From the NCBI GenBank assembly GCA_037957365.1, contig JARHVA010003528.1:720001-784000 (forward strand): 64,000 nucleotides of DNA, read 5' to 3'. The notes under the pieces are model-generated. The model was not told the origin of the DNA and made no database searches. It worked only from the letters and a program-made list of their open reading frames with translations. This DNA comes from Torreya grandis. Taxonomy: Eukaryota; Streptophyta; Pinopsida; Cupressales; Taxaceae. The translations under genes were made by a program, and so were the position numbers. Of this stretch, positions 1 through 12,299 are shown piece after piece (within the stretch, counting starts at the first letter, position 1; each line of letters begins with the position of its first letter).

Positions 1-2260
1 ACTATATGTTCTCACCATCTTGAAGAGTACCCAACATAGAGTTAGGTTGAGGTAACTATCCAATTTTTCCCAAGGGTATAGTATATATCTCTAATACCAT
101 ATGTAACATACATAAGAACCAATGCAAAAATGTAAAAGTTACCCATGAAGGAGTATAATTAAATTCTTTTTCAAAGGAACGTAGGTTCCACATTAGTTCT
201 ATTTTAAGGTTCATTTAGGTTGAATAATAAATTAACCCCATGAAATCAAATTTCAATTTAACATAATGGTATTTTAAGCCTAAAATGTCTAAATTAATTG
301 AATGGTTCAATAGAGTATATTTAAGCCTCAAGACTGAAATAAGATATCCAATATCTCATGGAATGTTCTAAGAGAGAAAAAGAGAGATATTTTTAAATAT
401 ATCCTATTTTTACCTTTACTTTAAATCCCATGATATAACTTAGATCCATGTTGAATCTCATCTATAATAAAATGTGTTTAATTGCTTTGGATAACTATAC
501 TATTTTTATTATAAAATAGTCCTTAATTATTAGTATATTTAGACATAAATTAGGTTGTTTGCAAACATTCCTTACATATATGTTCTAATCATCAAAATAA
601 GAAACATTTAGGAAAAATAATTTTAAAATTTTAAAAATATGCACCAAGGTTTGGATTATATATTTTTAGTTTGAAAACTATCTCCTTTTTTATGGAGATT
701 ATCTATTGTCTTACAAGATTTATTACAACCCAAAAATAACAATTTAATTGGTATCTCCAATACTGTAATAGGTTACTTAATGTACAAGAGTATAAGAATT
801 ATAGTTATTGTTTATAATGTAAATTTTTTCATAATTATGCCATTAGAAATTATCATCTAAGTATGGTTGGTAGTAAATTACATTATTTTTTTAATAAAAA
901 TTCATTTTATCTAATAGAACTTTTCATTGCTTAATCATTTTATCAATGTAATTTCCATTCCAGAAATAACTCATGTCTCAACACATGAGACTAAAATTGT
1001 ATAATTTCCTTCCATTTCCATTAAAATTCTATTTAATCCAAAGATACTAATATTTTGTGAAAAATCAACAAAAATTTATTGTGGACACTTAGATTTGGTA
1101 TTATATACTTGATCAAAATTAACTTTTGTACATTTTGGCATAAGTGGATATTGCATAGATATTTGAATCTTATGCACATATTACCTCTATCTTTATACCC
1201 ACATATTATATTGGCCAAACTAATTTACTAGATAAATATATTTTATATCTCTTACTCTATGAAAAAACCTTCTATAAACCTAAAAAAATATTCACATATA
1301 TAAGATTAGCAATTTCACTCCCAGGACAGTACCAAAAATTGTCAAATAATTAAAGTTTATTACAAGTCTCTACCTCTATTGGTAGTGTTTAGGAACACTC
1401 AATGAATATTTTAAAACCATTATTTATATATTATGTTGGGACTATACATGTTTCATGTATCGATCGTAGTAGGAAATATAAAAGCATAATCTATAAATAT
1501 AAATGAATCCTAAGGTTACACTCACTTAGTCACTATCTTGGAAAGTCCTAACAAACTTTAGAAATAAATTAACACTTTGTTGATACATTATCACAAATTT
1601 ATACATATCTAAATATCCCTAAAATGAAATACCTAGAGCTGAGTTTGAATACATACACAATTGAACATTACATGGTACCAAGTGTTGAAATCCAAGCATT
1701 GCGCATTCTAGATTGATCATGATGTTTTAAACATATACACACATAAGTGGGATAAATAAATGTGGTTTGAGCCCTCTTCAAATCATTGGTGTATAGTAAA
1801 TACTAATTCACATAACAAGGAATGGTTTATATTGTCCAACCTAACATCATAACCCATTTTTCAAGGGTCATCTTATGGTCAAAAGTGTGATTATAGTGTC
1901 AAAGGTAGCAGAAATCAAATATGGATTAGAGCATAGTGTTGAACCTAATTGTACATCTAGGAAACATCTACATGCATAAGTGTAGTGGTATGATGTATCA
2001 TAAGCCTACATAATTAATGAAGACATTTTTGTAGATCTAAGATAGTACCAATCACTACATGGGTTTCATTTTTACCTTCAATGTCCTAACAAGGGTTTAC
2101 ATACTATTTTTTAATCTAAGTGGGTATATAGTAGAAAAAAATCATTTTAAAAAACAGTGATAAACATAATAATCAATAGAATATACAAATATGCTAAGTA
2201 CATCTCTTTCATTAATTCAAATATTAATCACCTTTGCAATTCATATTTTTATGATTATTT
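1..2260. other. AT-rich non-coding DNA
   Basis: I see no gene, RNA gene or recognisable transposon here. The sequence is AT-rich with stops in all frames and no coding-like stretch. Very old repeat sequence is possible but cannot be shown by eye. Confidence 0.6.
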
Positions 2261-2275
2261 ACACACGCACACACA

Positions 2276-2311
<36 letters not shown>

Positions 2312-2321
2312 TATATATGTA

Positions 2322-2368
<47 letters not shown>

Positions 2369-2458
2369 ATATATATCTATATATGTATACATATATATAT
2401 ATATATATGTATACATATATATATATGCATATATATATGTATATATACATATATATAC

Positions 2459-2555
<97 letters not shown>
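2261..2555. repeat. Compound AC/AT/ATAC microsatellite
   Basis: An AC-dinucleotide run (about 2,261-2,307) passes into a long AT tract interrupted by GTAT/ATAC steps up to 2,555. The open frames across it (Tyr/Ile or Cys/Val dipeptides) are repeat artefacts, not genes. Confidence 0.95.
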
Positions 2556-3020
2556 GACTATATTTAGATCATATTAATCTCAAAATAAGTAAAACACTTT
2601 TTTACACAAGAAAAACTATTAAATAAGGGGAACCACTATGTCAAGATAAATTTTATATATTGTATATATCATTCTTTTATAATTATACATGCCAAGCGGG
2701 CCACATATTTATAGTGCTTAAGTGAATTTTATACCATGAAATATATTTTCATTATAAAATGACACATTAATAAGATAATGTAACCACTTACTATAAAATG
2801 TTAAATGCTTATAAGTATTCAAAGTAAGTCTATCACTTATACAAGTATACCAAATATACCACACAAATTTATCTTAATCTTGTAAAAATACCATCTCCCT
2901 AAAACTCCTTAGTAATAAACATATAATAATAATGTAGATCAAATTTAATCTTATATTAGAAAAATAATGTACATCCAAAATCCTCTTGGGAAACTTTATT
3001 CAATCTTGTTACAAGGCCAT
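2556..3020. other. AT-rich spacer between two microsatellites
   Basis: No gene or element recognised. The stretch only separates the AC/AT repeat from the following GT repeat. Confidence 0.5.
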
Positions 3021-4360
<1,340 letters not shown>

Positions 4361-4365
4361 CTAAT

Positions 4366-5166
4366 TGTACCCTAAATTTTAGATTCAACTCTTATTACTA
4401 TTTTTAGCAATAAAAACCTAAAATCTAAAAACATCAATAAGAGGGGATAAAAGAGATAATAAAATTGTTCAAGAGTGATATAACCATCATTTTACCTCTT
4501 TATATATCCTCTCCAGGATTTCCAAATGGATGCTTGATTCCAAATTTGATAGATGTTGGATTGCTCGTTGATGCTTGACAATGGATTCTAATGTACAATT
4601 ATGCTTGATAGTGGCCTTTTATAGATGAAATAAGTTTGATTATAGATTAAAGATAGCAAGGTAGCTTCAATATTTAATGTTCCAAGTTATTTTGAATGGA
4701 AGGGGCGGATTAGTTATTTAGGAAATGGAGGGATAAATCAATGGCTCAAGTTTAATTTTTAGCCATTGAGATCAATGGCTAGGATATTTCCAAAGAATTT
4801 AAAATTACTTACAAATCTCTAGAATGGAAAAGTATAGAGGAAAAAGGGATACAATAGAAGATATTTATATAATCATCCAATTTTATAGATCTCCTATTAG
4901 GGTTTAGAGGTTGAAGATAAGCTAGGAATAGGGTGGTAGATGAGTAGGTAGAATAAATTGTATTTTTAAATTCACAAGTGGCTTAGGGAGTAGGTTAGTG
5001 GGTAAATAGGTTTTGTTAGTAGATTAACAAGGTGATTAATTGGTTATGAGATGGAATAAGTTTTGTAGGATGTGTTATATTAGTGAATTAGATAGGAAAT
5101 ATAGTTATTAGGTTATATTAGTAGAATTAATGTAATTAGTAGGGTGAGCTGATTTTAGTGCATGCA
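4366..5166 (-). repeat. 3' LTR of element 1
   Basis: This 801-bp repeat aligns along its whole length with 24,197-24,989. On the minus strand it starts TGCATGCACT and ends GGGTACA. It lies next to a purine tract on its inner side, which makes it the 3' LTR of a minus-strand element. The copies differ mainly by C/T and G/A changes plus small indels. Confidence 0.85.
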
Positions 5167-5171
5167 TTAGA

Positions 5172-5180
5172 CCCCTCTTT
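5172..5180 (-). other. Probable polypurine tract of element 1
   Basis: On the minus strand AAAGAGGGG lies five bases before the 3' LTR start. A purine run at this place primes plus-strand DNA synthesis in LTR retrotransposons. It is short, so moderate confidence. Confidence 0.55.
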
Positions 5181-5675
5181 AAAATGGAATTGTGAATAGA
5201 GCTGAGTGGAAAGATTAATGGTATTTCAAAGAATAACCATAGTCATGTGTAGAATCAATGGTTTTAGTGAATTTTATTCCCCTTTGAGGAAGCATACAGG
5301 GAGAATTGACTTGGATGGTCAATCTAACAGAAGTATGAGGGGTTGAATGATAATAAATAGGGGTTGGGATGCCCCAAGACATAGCTATAATTTAAATTAC
5401 CCAAGTTTTGAGATAAGGGGATAAAGTGGTGTAATTATTATGGTTTCTAAACAAATGACCAATATCTATAAAGTAATTTGACTGGTAAGACTAAATTGAT
5501 TGAGATGAGATGGGTTCAAGCTTAGGATAAGTTTTGTAGTAAGGACACATACTAGGGAAGGTTTGAAAATTGATAGTAGAGATATGAGTTTGTTGATTAG
5601 AAAAAAAGAACCATTTTACATAAAATTCATATCTTATAATGATGTGCAATTATCAAGTGATTATTCTAGTGATGG

Positions 5676-5754
5676 GATGGGGATGAGGAGTTAATGGTGG
5701 TCAAGCTATCCCTAAGATGGGGATGAGGAGTTAATGGTGGTCAAGTTATCCCTA
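5676..5754. repeat. 40-bp tandem duplication
   Basis: Two units begin GATGGGGATGAGGAG and are almost identical, with one C/T difference (AAGCTATC versus AAGTTATC) and a 40-bp period. Confidence 0.9.
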
Positions 5755-5984
5755 GGCACAAAAATGAGACCAATTACTACCTATATAATCTTAAAATACA
5801 TCAGGTTAATGTAGTTCTAATGTAGGATTATGGGATAGTGTGAAAATGGAAAAAATCCATGCCCAAAATGACATTAGAGATGATAATGACAGATTTATTG
5901 GGATAGTGGAGCAATTTGACTAATTGGGATATTGGAATAATTTGATGGGATTTGGATGTAAGATGTGTTAGTTAAAAAATGTTA

Positions 5985-6014
5985 GGGATAAAGGGGGAAA
6001 AAGGGGGTGGGGGG
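5985..6014 (+). other. Candidate G-quadruplex tract
   Basis: Four G-runs of 3, 5, 5 and 6 bases are separated by loops of 5, 5 and 1 bases, in otherwise AT-rich DNA. Plant LTR elements are known to carry quadruplex-forming sites near LTRs. Folding here is inference. Confidence 0.55.
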
Positions 6015-7809
6015 ATCAAATAGGATAAAAGAGTAAAAATAGGGTCATTTAAACTTTTGTCTTTTATGAATTTGACTCTAGGCTAAAAACCATGGATTGG
6101 CTTCCTCAAACTTCCCATCATGGTGAACAAGTGTGAGAGTTCTAGAGAATGGTAGAGGCTAGATCACCATTAAGTAGGAAACCCTATTTTTTTTGTGTTT
6201 GATTAATTTTTATTGATTTTTTTGGGATTTATGGCATGAAGTAATTCCATCCATATTTCAAGTGCAATACAGTGACTAAGGGCAATGCCATTAGTCTTGA
6301 TATTATAGTCATGACCTATGGTTTTTTAGGTGAATGAGTGGTATAACAATACCATGAGTATAGATCTATGATATTTCAATACCATAAGTTTAGACTCATG
6401 ATTTTGCAATATCACATATTAGGGAATTACAGTTTTACATAACCGTGTGGTTAGGCAAAACCATTGGCTATGAATGGTAGTTTCATAAAAACCATAGCTT
6501 AGGGAAAGCCCATAAATTGTGATATTGCCATGGTGGAAAAATTGCTAAGTGTGGAGGGTAGAGGATGAGTTAGATGGTGGAATGGGGTTTAGGGGGGTTG
6601 TTATATGGATATGATGTGGTTAGTTAAGTAGGTGGTTAGATAGGTTTAAATGTGGTTTAGGGAATAGTTAGATATAATTAAGATATTCTCAGATGTAGTT
6701 AGTGGATGTTATGGTTGGTGAGGGAGTTATTGGACTTAGGTTTAGCTAAGTTAGGGTTAATTAATGATTAGGTAGATGGTGGAAATAGAGCGTAATTAGG
6801 AATGGTTAAGTTATGTTGGTTTAGGGTGTGATATTAGGATGGATTAGGGTATAGAGGAATAAATGTAAGAGGTATATGGTGGATTAATGTAGGTTTATGG
6901 TCATGAATAATAGGGTTGGAGGTAGTTATTATAGATGAAAAGTGCGAAGGGAATTTGGGTTATAGATAGGGGAATCAATTATTGATAGATGTAGTGATAA
7001 GTTGATGGTTATTGATGTAAGAAGACTTAGGTGTGATGTTTTCATAATTTTGGTAACCTGAGGTGTTACACAAGATGCACTTATTAACAAATGCACATTA
7101 TAGGGTCTTAGATTTGATAGGGTTACATTATATTATGATGATATTAGTGGTCCACATTTATCAATATTTGATTACAACATTGGTGGAGAGATGGAATTCA
7201 GAGACAAGCACATTTCACTTTGTCATAGGCAAGATGATAGTGACTCTAGATGATGTGTATTATATTTTGCACCTATCAATGTTGGGAGATAGGAACTATT
7301 AGAGGTCCCATACATTGAGTGTTACTTTATAGATACTAGCAAAAGGGATACATGTGGGAGTTTAGGATAGATTTGTAGATATTGATATGTGTCTCTAAGA
7401 GGTGACTATTGATCATTTGACCTTTATGGTTATATATCTTGTCATTAGTGTATTCCTACCAGATAAGAGTAGGTAGTGGTTCCATCTGGTCCTAGGAGAT
7501 GTTGTATTAGACATGGTTTAGGATTTTAGATTCTTTACTTACCTTTACATGGTATTAGTTGATTTATATCAAGAGCTTCACTTGGGAGATTATAGGGGCC
7601 AACTAGCATATGACCATACTTATTATTATAGATATTGATTTAGGAGCACATTATGATCTAATGACTACTTGAGACTTAGGAAGCTAGGGAGGCACATTAG
7701 CCTATGATGTTTGGGTGGTAAATTTTACTAGGAATCTATAGGGTCCATGATGGGGAGATGTGGTTTTGTTGGGAGGCATTTGATAGCTTGAATGTAAAAC
7801 ACATCACAT

Positions 7810-7863
7810 TGTAACGAACCACTACACCAAAACCTTAAGGTTTTGGTATAGTGGTTCAATACA
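7810..7863. repeat. 54-bp near-perfect palindrome forming the left end of the miniature element
   Basis: Arms 7,810-7,836 and 7,837-7,863 are reverse complements at 24 of 27 positions with no spacer. The right arm corresponds to the last 27 bases of the 64-bp LTRs. The left arm is the inverted copy and replaces the normal LTR 5' part (TGTTATGATC...). Confidence 0.9.
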
Positions 7864-7865
7864 TG

Positions 7866-7877
7866 TGGTATCAAAGC
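7866..7877 (+). other. Primer-binding site 1 of the miniature element
   Basis: TGGTATCAAAGC differs by one G-to-A change from the 12 bases complementary to the 3' end of initiator tRNA-Met. It lies two bases after the palindromic LTR end. Confidence 0.88.
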
Positions 7878-8014
7878 CTCCACCTGGGTTCAAGTCATAG
7901 AGCATGTGGCTACACTGACATGGCAGTGTTCATTTGGGTCTCATACACATAGGGAATCCTAGTAGTATGGATGCAAATCTAGTCTAGAGTCTAGGATTTA
8001 AAAGCATGGTGGGT

Positions 8015-8078
8015 TGTTATGATCCTGATGGGCAAATTTTGCTAACACCTCAAGGTTTTAGTGTAGCAGTTCATTACA
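8015..8078 (+). repeat. Middle 64-bp LTR of the miniature element
   Basis: It begins TGTTATGATC and ends TTACA. The preceding bases (AAAAGCATGGTGGGT) are purine-rich, consistent with a polypurine tract. It matches 8,229-8,292 at 57 of 64 positions. Confidence 0.88.
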
Positions 8079-8080
8079 TG

Positions 8081-8092
8081 TGGTATCAGAGC
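8081..8092 (+). other. Primer-binding site 2 of the miniature element
   Basis: TGGTATCAGAGC is exactly complementary to the 3' end of plant initiator tRNA-Met and lies two bases after the middle LTR. Confidence 0.92.
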
Positions 8093-8228
8093 CTCCACCT
8101 AGGTTTAAGTCATAGAGTAGGTGGCTACATTGGCATGATAGTATTCATCTAGCGCTTGTACATGTAGGGAATATGGTGGTACGAGCACAAATCCAACCTA
8201 GAGTCTAGGCTTTAGAAGTGTGGTGGGA

Positions 8229-8292
8229 TGTTATGATCTTGATGGGTGAATTTCACTAACACCTCAAGGTTTTGGTGTAGTAGTTCATTACA
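8229..8292 (+). repeat. Right 64-bp LTR of the miniature element
   Basis: It begins TGTTATGATC and ends TTACA. A purine-rich stretch (GAAGTGTGGTGGGA) lies just upstream, and the target duplication CACAT follows directly. Confidence 0.9.
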
Positions 8293-9449
8293 CACATGTA
8301 TGCCCTATAAGGGCTTATAGTTTGGTTGGGATGATGAGGTGGTGGTGACCCAATACATGTTTATTGAGTGATGCTTGATGGTTTGTAGAGATTTTATCAT
8401 AGAGAGGTACATTCTTGACTAAGTATAGAGGCAGTTTGGATTCATTTAGGATAGGTTAGCGAAGGATCACCTATTTACTCAAAGTGAGTAGGAGAGTGCC
8501 CAATGGGGTATATTAGTAGATAGGGCCTAGACATGGATAAATTATGATAACATTTCCCTTATCCCTTAGGATTTTTATATGTTGATTATTGATCCTAGGG
8601 TTATAATGACATATACAACATGGTGGTCCTAGAGGATTCCATTAAGATTTCTCCATCATAAGGTTGTGGTGTGGAAAGGGGTGGTGAGGAGGTTGTTATA
8701 GGAATGAGCAAGATTATAGATAAGGATGAGGAAGGAACCCACATAGGATGGATAGGATGGGTAGGATGGGGATGCCATGGATGTAGATGGAGGTGATGGG
8801 GGCTAGATACTAATGGTAAGGTAGGCTAGGCCTTAGATTCAATCAAAGGTATAGGTTAGTACATAGGTTGGGGGTGGTGGTGGTGGAGATAGTATAGGGC
8901 CCTCACATCAACCTTTATTAGAGGATGAGAGATATTTACTTGTGGATCTACATATGAATATTTAAAATTGACTTGTAGATATTGTTGGGATCACTCAAGA
9001 GAGGGATAAACTACAGACACAGATCCAAGCCCAAATAACACAGAGATGGGTAGCTAGCCTAGGCCCAAACATAGGTGACTTAATTATAAGGTCAAGTTAT
9101 AACATTATAGATATAGATAGCCACATTACAGTGTTGGATCTAGAGCCAAAATGTATAAATCATAGGATATCAATGCCATATTGCTCAAATGGAAGAACAA
9201 ATTCAAACTCATACAAGAGAGGTAGATATGGCCAAAAAAGCCAAGAAGGAGGTTGATTTGGTGATGAGTGAGCATGGGATGACTAGTGTGATGAAGAACA
9301 TTATGATATTAACACATGAGGCCCAATATCATAGGACATTATATGAGGCATTAGTGATAGTTGAATGGTGTGTTCCTTTATTTTGGGCTAGTTCTTCTCA
9401 TTTAGTGCATCAGCCTTGAAGAGGCTCACTAGGATTGCAACTATGATTG

Positions 9450-9450
<1 letters not shown>

Positions 9451-9483
<33 letters not shown>

Positions 9484-9561
9484 GTATATATATATATACA
9501 TGTATATATATATACATACATATATATATACATACATATATATATATATATACATATCTAT

Positions 9562-9604
<43 letters not shown>
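9451..9604. repeat. AT/ATAC microsatellite in the first unit
   Basis: TA dinucleotides interrupted by TGTA/TACA steps fill the centre of the first duplicated unit. Open frames through it are artefacts. Confidence 0.95.
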
Positions 9605-9608
<4 letters not shown>

Positions 9609-9774
9609 CTTTATATTGTATCACATTCTGGCCTCATAGGCCCAAATATTGTATCTATGGACATTATATGAGGCATTAGTGATAGTTGAATGGCATGTTC
9701 CTTTATTTTGGGCTAGTTCTTCTCATTTAGTGCATCAGCCTCGAAGAGGCTCACTAGGATTCCAATGATGATCG

Positions 9775-9776
<2 letters not shown>

Positions 9777-9852
<76 letters not shown>

Positions 9853-10082
9853 ATACGTATGTATGTATGTATGTATAAGTATGTATGTATGTATATATAT
9901 ATATATCTATATATATTTTATATATATATATATATACATGTATATATATGTATATATGTATGTATATATATACATGTGTGTGTATATACACACACACACA
10001 CATATATATATATGTATACATATACATATATATATATATACATGTGTATATATATATATATATACACACACATGTATATATA

Positions 10083-10115
<33 letters not shown>

Positions 10116-10327
10116 GTATATGTATGTATGTATGTGTATATATATATAATATAGATATATAGATATATATATACATGTGTATATATATAAATATATATAC
10201 ACACACACACATGTATATATATACATATATATACATACATATATATATATACATACATACATACATATATATATGTATGTATGTATATATATGTATATAT
10301 ATATATACACATGTGTGTGTGTGTATA
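9777..10327. repeat. GT/AT/ATGT microsatellite mosaic in the second unit
   Basis: About 70 bp of pure GT (9,779-9,848) are followed by about 480 bp of interrupted GTAT, AT and AC tracts. Long open frames in several phases are repeat artefacts. Confidence 0.95.
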
Positions 10328-10419
10328 TAGTACCTTTATATTGTATAACATTCTGGCCTCATAGGCCCAAATATTGTATCTATTTTTTGACATGGACTCC
10401 ATGTGGAATATTTATATAT

Positions 10420-10990
10420 GATGTGATTATGTTATATTGTCATTGATATTTATGGATATTGTTATGATGTGACTAGATGGATGTGATGGATACATGATTT
10501 ATTATGTATATGATGAGTTTATTTATGATATCATTATATGTATGGTGATTATATGAATGATGTTAGATGTGATGTGATAGACTTATACGTTTATTATTTT
10601 ACATTATATGATGTTAGATGAGGTAATGGGATGGATATATGTGTGTATGATCATATGATATTAAAGATGGATATGTACATGATTATATTGGATGTATTCA
10701 TGATGTATATGATTTAGATGATGAGGGATGATTATGATGTAGTGATTTTAGGTATTACATTTTTTTATGTTTATAATGATGTGATGTGGGATGTAATATT
10801 AATTGATTTATATGTTTATAATGATGTGATGGATGTGATGTGATTACTATAGGATTATAGTAGATGATGTATTGCATAGGATGATGTATATGTTATGTAA
10901 CATGTGAATGTTTTGCTAAATGTCATATTGTGTATGGGATGGTATGAGATTAGATAGATGTATGGAATAATGGTAATGAGATATGTAATT
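10420..10990. repeat. Degenerate GATGTGAT-rich tract
   Basis: The words GATGTGATG, TATGATG and GGATGTGAT recur at irregular spacing over about 570 bp, indicating an eroded short tandem repeat. It lies between the PMD and integrase genes of element 1. Tat elements are known for tandem repeats in this 3' region. Confidence 0.6.
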
Positions 10991-12299
10991 AATGTGCTAA
11001 TAAAAATATTAATCCCTTTTTTAATTCATTATGTCTCATAATGTGGGTTTGGTTAGGAATCCTCCTTCACCATAAAGGTAGGATAATGATAGTATGGGGA
11101 GACAATTAGGTTTATAAAAGATAGTGATAGGGTCAATGGGATAGTGATAGGACTTCTATGGTAAATGGGATATCTAGCTAAATTATAAACCATTAATAAT
11201 GTGTACAATCCTTTTTAATATTGCACTGGTAAATAAATATGTTTCAAATGACATGAGAAAAGTCAAATGACATTAAGTACCTAGTGCATGAGGGAACTCT
11301 ATTTGAAAGTGACCTTGACCTAAATAATTTTAGGGGTCATCTATACCATCCTTGCTCCCTTAAATGTTAACAAGATAAAATATATACAAAATACTAACAA
11401 GACTTATTAAAAAAACAAGATAATGTAATTAGTATGTACATGATTAAGTAAAAAACCACACACACTCAAAATATACACGCATTCACAAAAGACAATCACA
11501 TGATAACATAGACCAAATATAGGGATAATAATAAGGATATATAAAGGGACAATGGGCCTAGTGACAATTAGGGAATATGTACATGGGGTATATAGTGCAC
11601 AAAAATATTATATTTTATAATAAGATTCCAAAAAATCCAAAATCAATCATATATGGGATGTAAGATGACCAATCAAGATTTGGTGTTATAATGTATGAAA
11701 AAAACCTAGAATAGAGAACCTATTTGTGATCTCTTCATAATAATAAAGTTAGTGGGAAGGTGTGGATGATGGTTTTGGGGAAACAAGGGACAAATGAGGA
11801 TGGGATTTATCTTGAGGCTAAAAGGAGACATGATTTTCAAAGAGGATATGATGGGGTGATAGGAGAGGGGATGTGCATAAGGATGTGATAAGATTAAGGA
11901 ACATATACATGATAGTTATGGATGAGATACTCCAAATGTTTTCTCCAACAAACATCCCCATTACTCAACAAATAATGACTTCTTCAATGTTTGAAACCAT
12001 TTGTCTCTTGTTGCTATATAAAAACCTATAATGGATGACCACATTAAGATTAGGGTTAGGAATGTGAAGAATGTAGCAAAATGGGAGGGCGATGATAGAA
12101 TGGAAGAGGATGTGCCCCCAAGAGTTGGGACCCAAAGACAAAGGAAGGTAGAGGTTGTCAAGTGTAAAAATGCTTTAAATTCATTATATCAATTGGATCT
12201 TCAAGTTATTTAACATCAAATGTAGCTAATTTGTAGGCCGCAAATCCTAATTTGGTAATTATTATATAATACTCAAACAAATTGGTTTCAAATTTTCCT
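10991..12299. other. Non-coding region between PMD and integrase genes of element 1
   Basis: No recognisable domain. Overlapping open frames at 11,961-12,161 (minus) and 12,031-12,213 (plus) are short and match no family I know. Confidence 0.5.

Larger units (their letters stand above)
5181..7062. other. Non-coding region between 3' LTR and antisense PMD gene
   Basis: No gene recognised. It contains a 40-bp direct tandem duplication (5,676-5,715 and 5,716-5,754) and an isolated G-rich tract (5,985-6,014). The remainder is TA-, GGTTAG- and GATGG-rich, in keeping with the untranslated hypervariable 3' portion of a Tat element. Confidence 0.6.
7810..8292 (+). mobile_element. Miniature LTR retrotransposon (SMART/TRIM-like), three-LTR form
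   Basis: A 483-bp insertion inside the element 1 PMD gene, flanked by perfect 5-bp duplications CACAT (7,805-7,809 and 8,293-8,297). The order is: palindromic left end (7,810-7,863), primer-binding site, internal unit of about 150 bp, 64-bp LTR (8,015-8,078), second primer-binding site, second internal unit, 64-bp LTR (8,229-8,292). The two 64-bp LTRs begin TGTTATGATC, end TTCATTACA and differ at seven sites, all transitions. It has no coding capacity, so it must have been moved by proteins from another element. Three-LTR tandem forms are known to arise by recombination between LTRs. Confidence 0.88.
7063..9419 (+). pseudogene. Antisense plant mobile domain (PMD) gene of element 1, broken
   Basis: The N-terminal part (7,063-7,302) reads as the plant mobile domain. 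It shows HYRVLDLIG, then the hallmark TLVERWNSETSTFHF, then MIVTLDDVYYIL. After the 7.8-8.3 kb insertion the domain continues in decayed form (ITYTTWW-like and IPLRF-like segments near 8,610-8,655). A charged, coiled-coil-like C-terminal piece follows at 9,189-9,419 (MEEQIQTHTREVDMAKKAKK). PMD proteins include host factors MAIN and MAIL1 and occur in plant transposons. The gene is opposite in direction to gag-pol and lies between integrase and 3' LTR. Many in-frame TAG/TGA stops and one 483-bp insertion destroy it. Start and end are approximate. Confidence 0.75.
9334..10382. repeat. Duplicated unit carrying two different microsatellites
   Basis: A unit made of a left arm of about 115 bp (GGGCTAGTTCTTCTCATTTA...), a microsatellite and a right arm of about 60 bp (AGTACCTTTATATTGTAT...) occurs twice in tandem: 9,334-9,660 and 9,661-10,382. 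The arms are nearly identical. The centres are not: the first is a 153-bp AT/ATAC tract, the second a 550-bp GT then AT/GT mosaic. It lies just after the PMD gene end. Confidence 0.88.

Noticed and set aside
1033..1218. Short open frames in the first 2 kb and in element flanks as host genes
   Set aside because: Lengths are those expected by chance in AT-rich DNA, with no domain, splice context or coding bias.
2157..2567. Long open frames across dinucleotide repeats here and at 3.0, 9.5-10.4, 31.6, 43.4 and 46.9-47.2 kb
   Set aside because: They encode only alternating dipeptides (Tyr-Ile, Cys-Val, Arg-Glu) and are open in several frames and on both strands, as expected from microsatellites.
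12031..12213. Plus-strand open frame with a charged sequence (MDDHIKIRVRNVKNVAKWEG)
   Set aside because: Short, overlapped by an equally open minus frame, in a non-coding part of element 1, with no recognisable domain.
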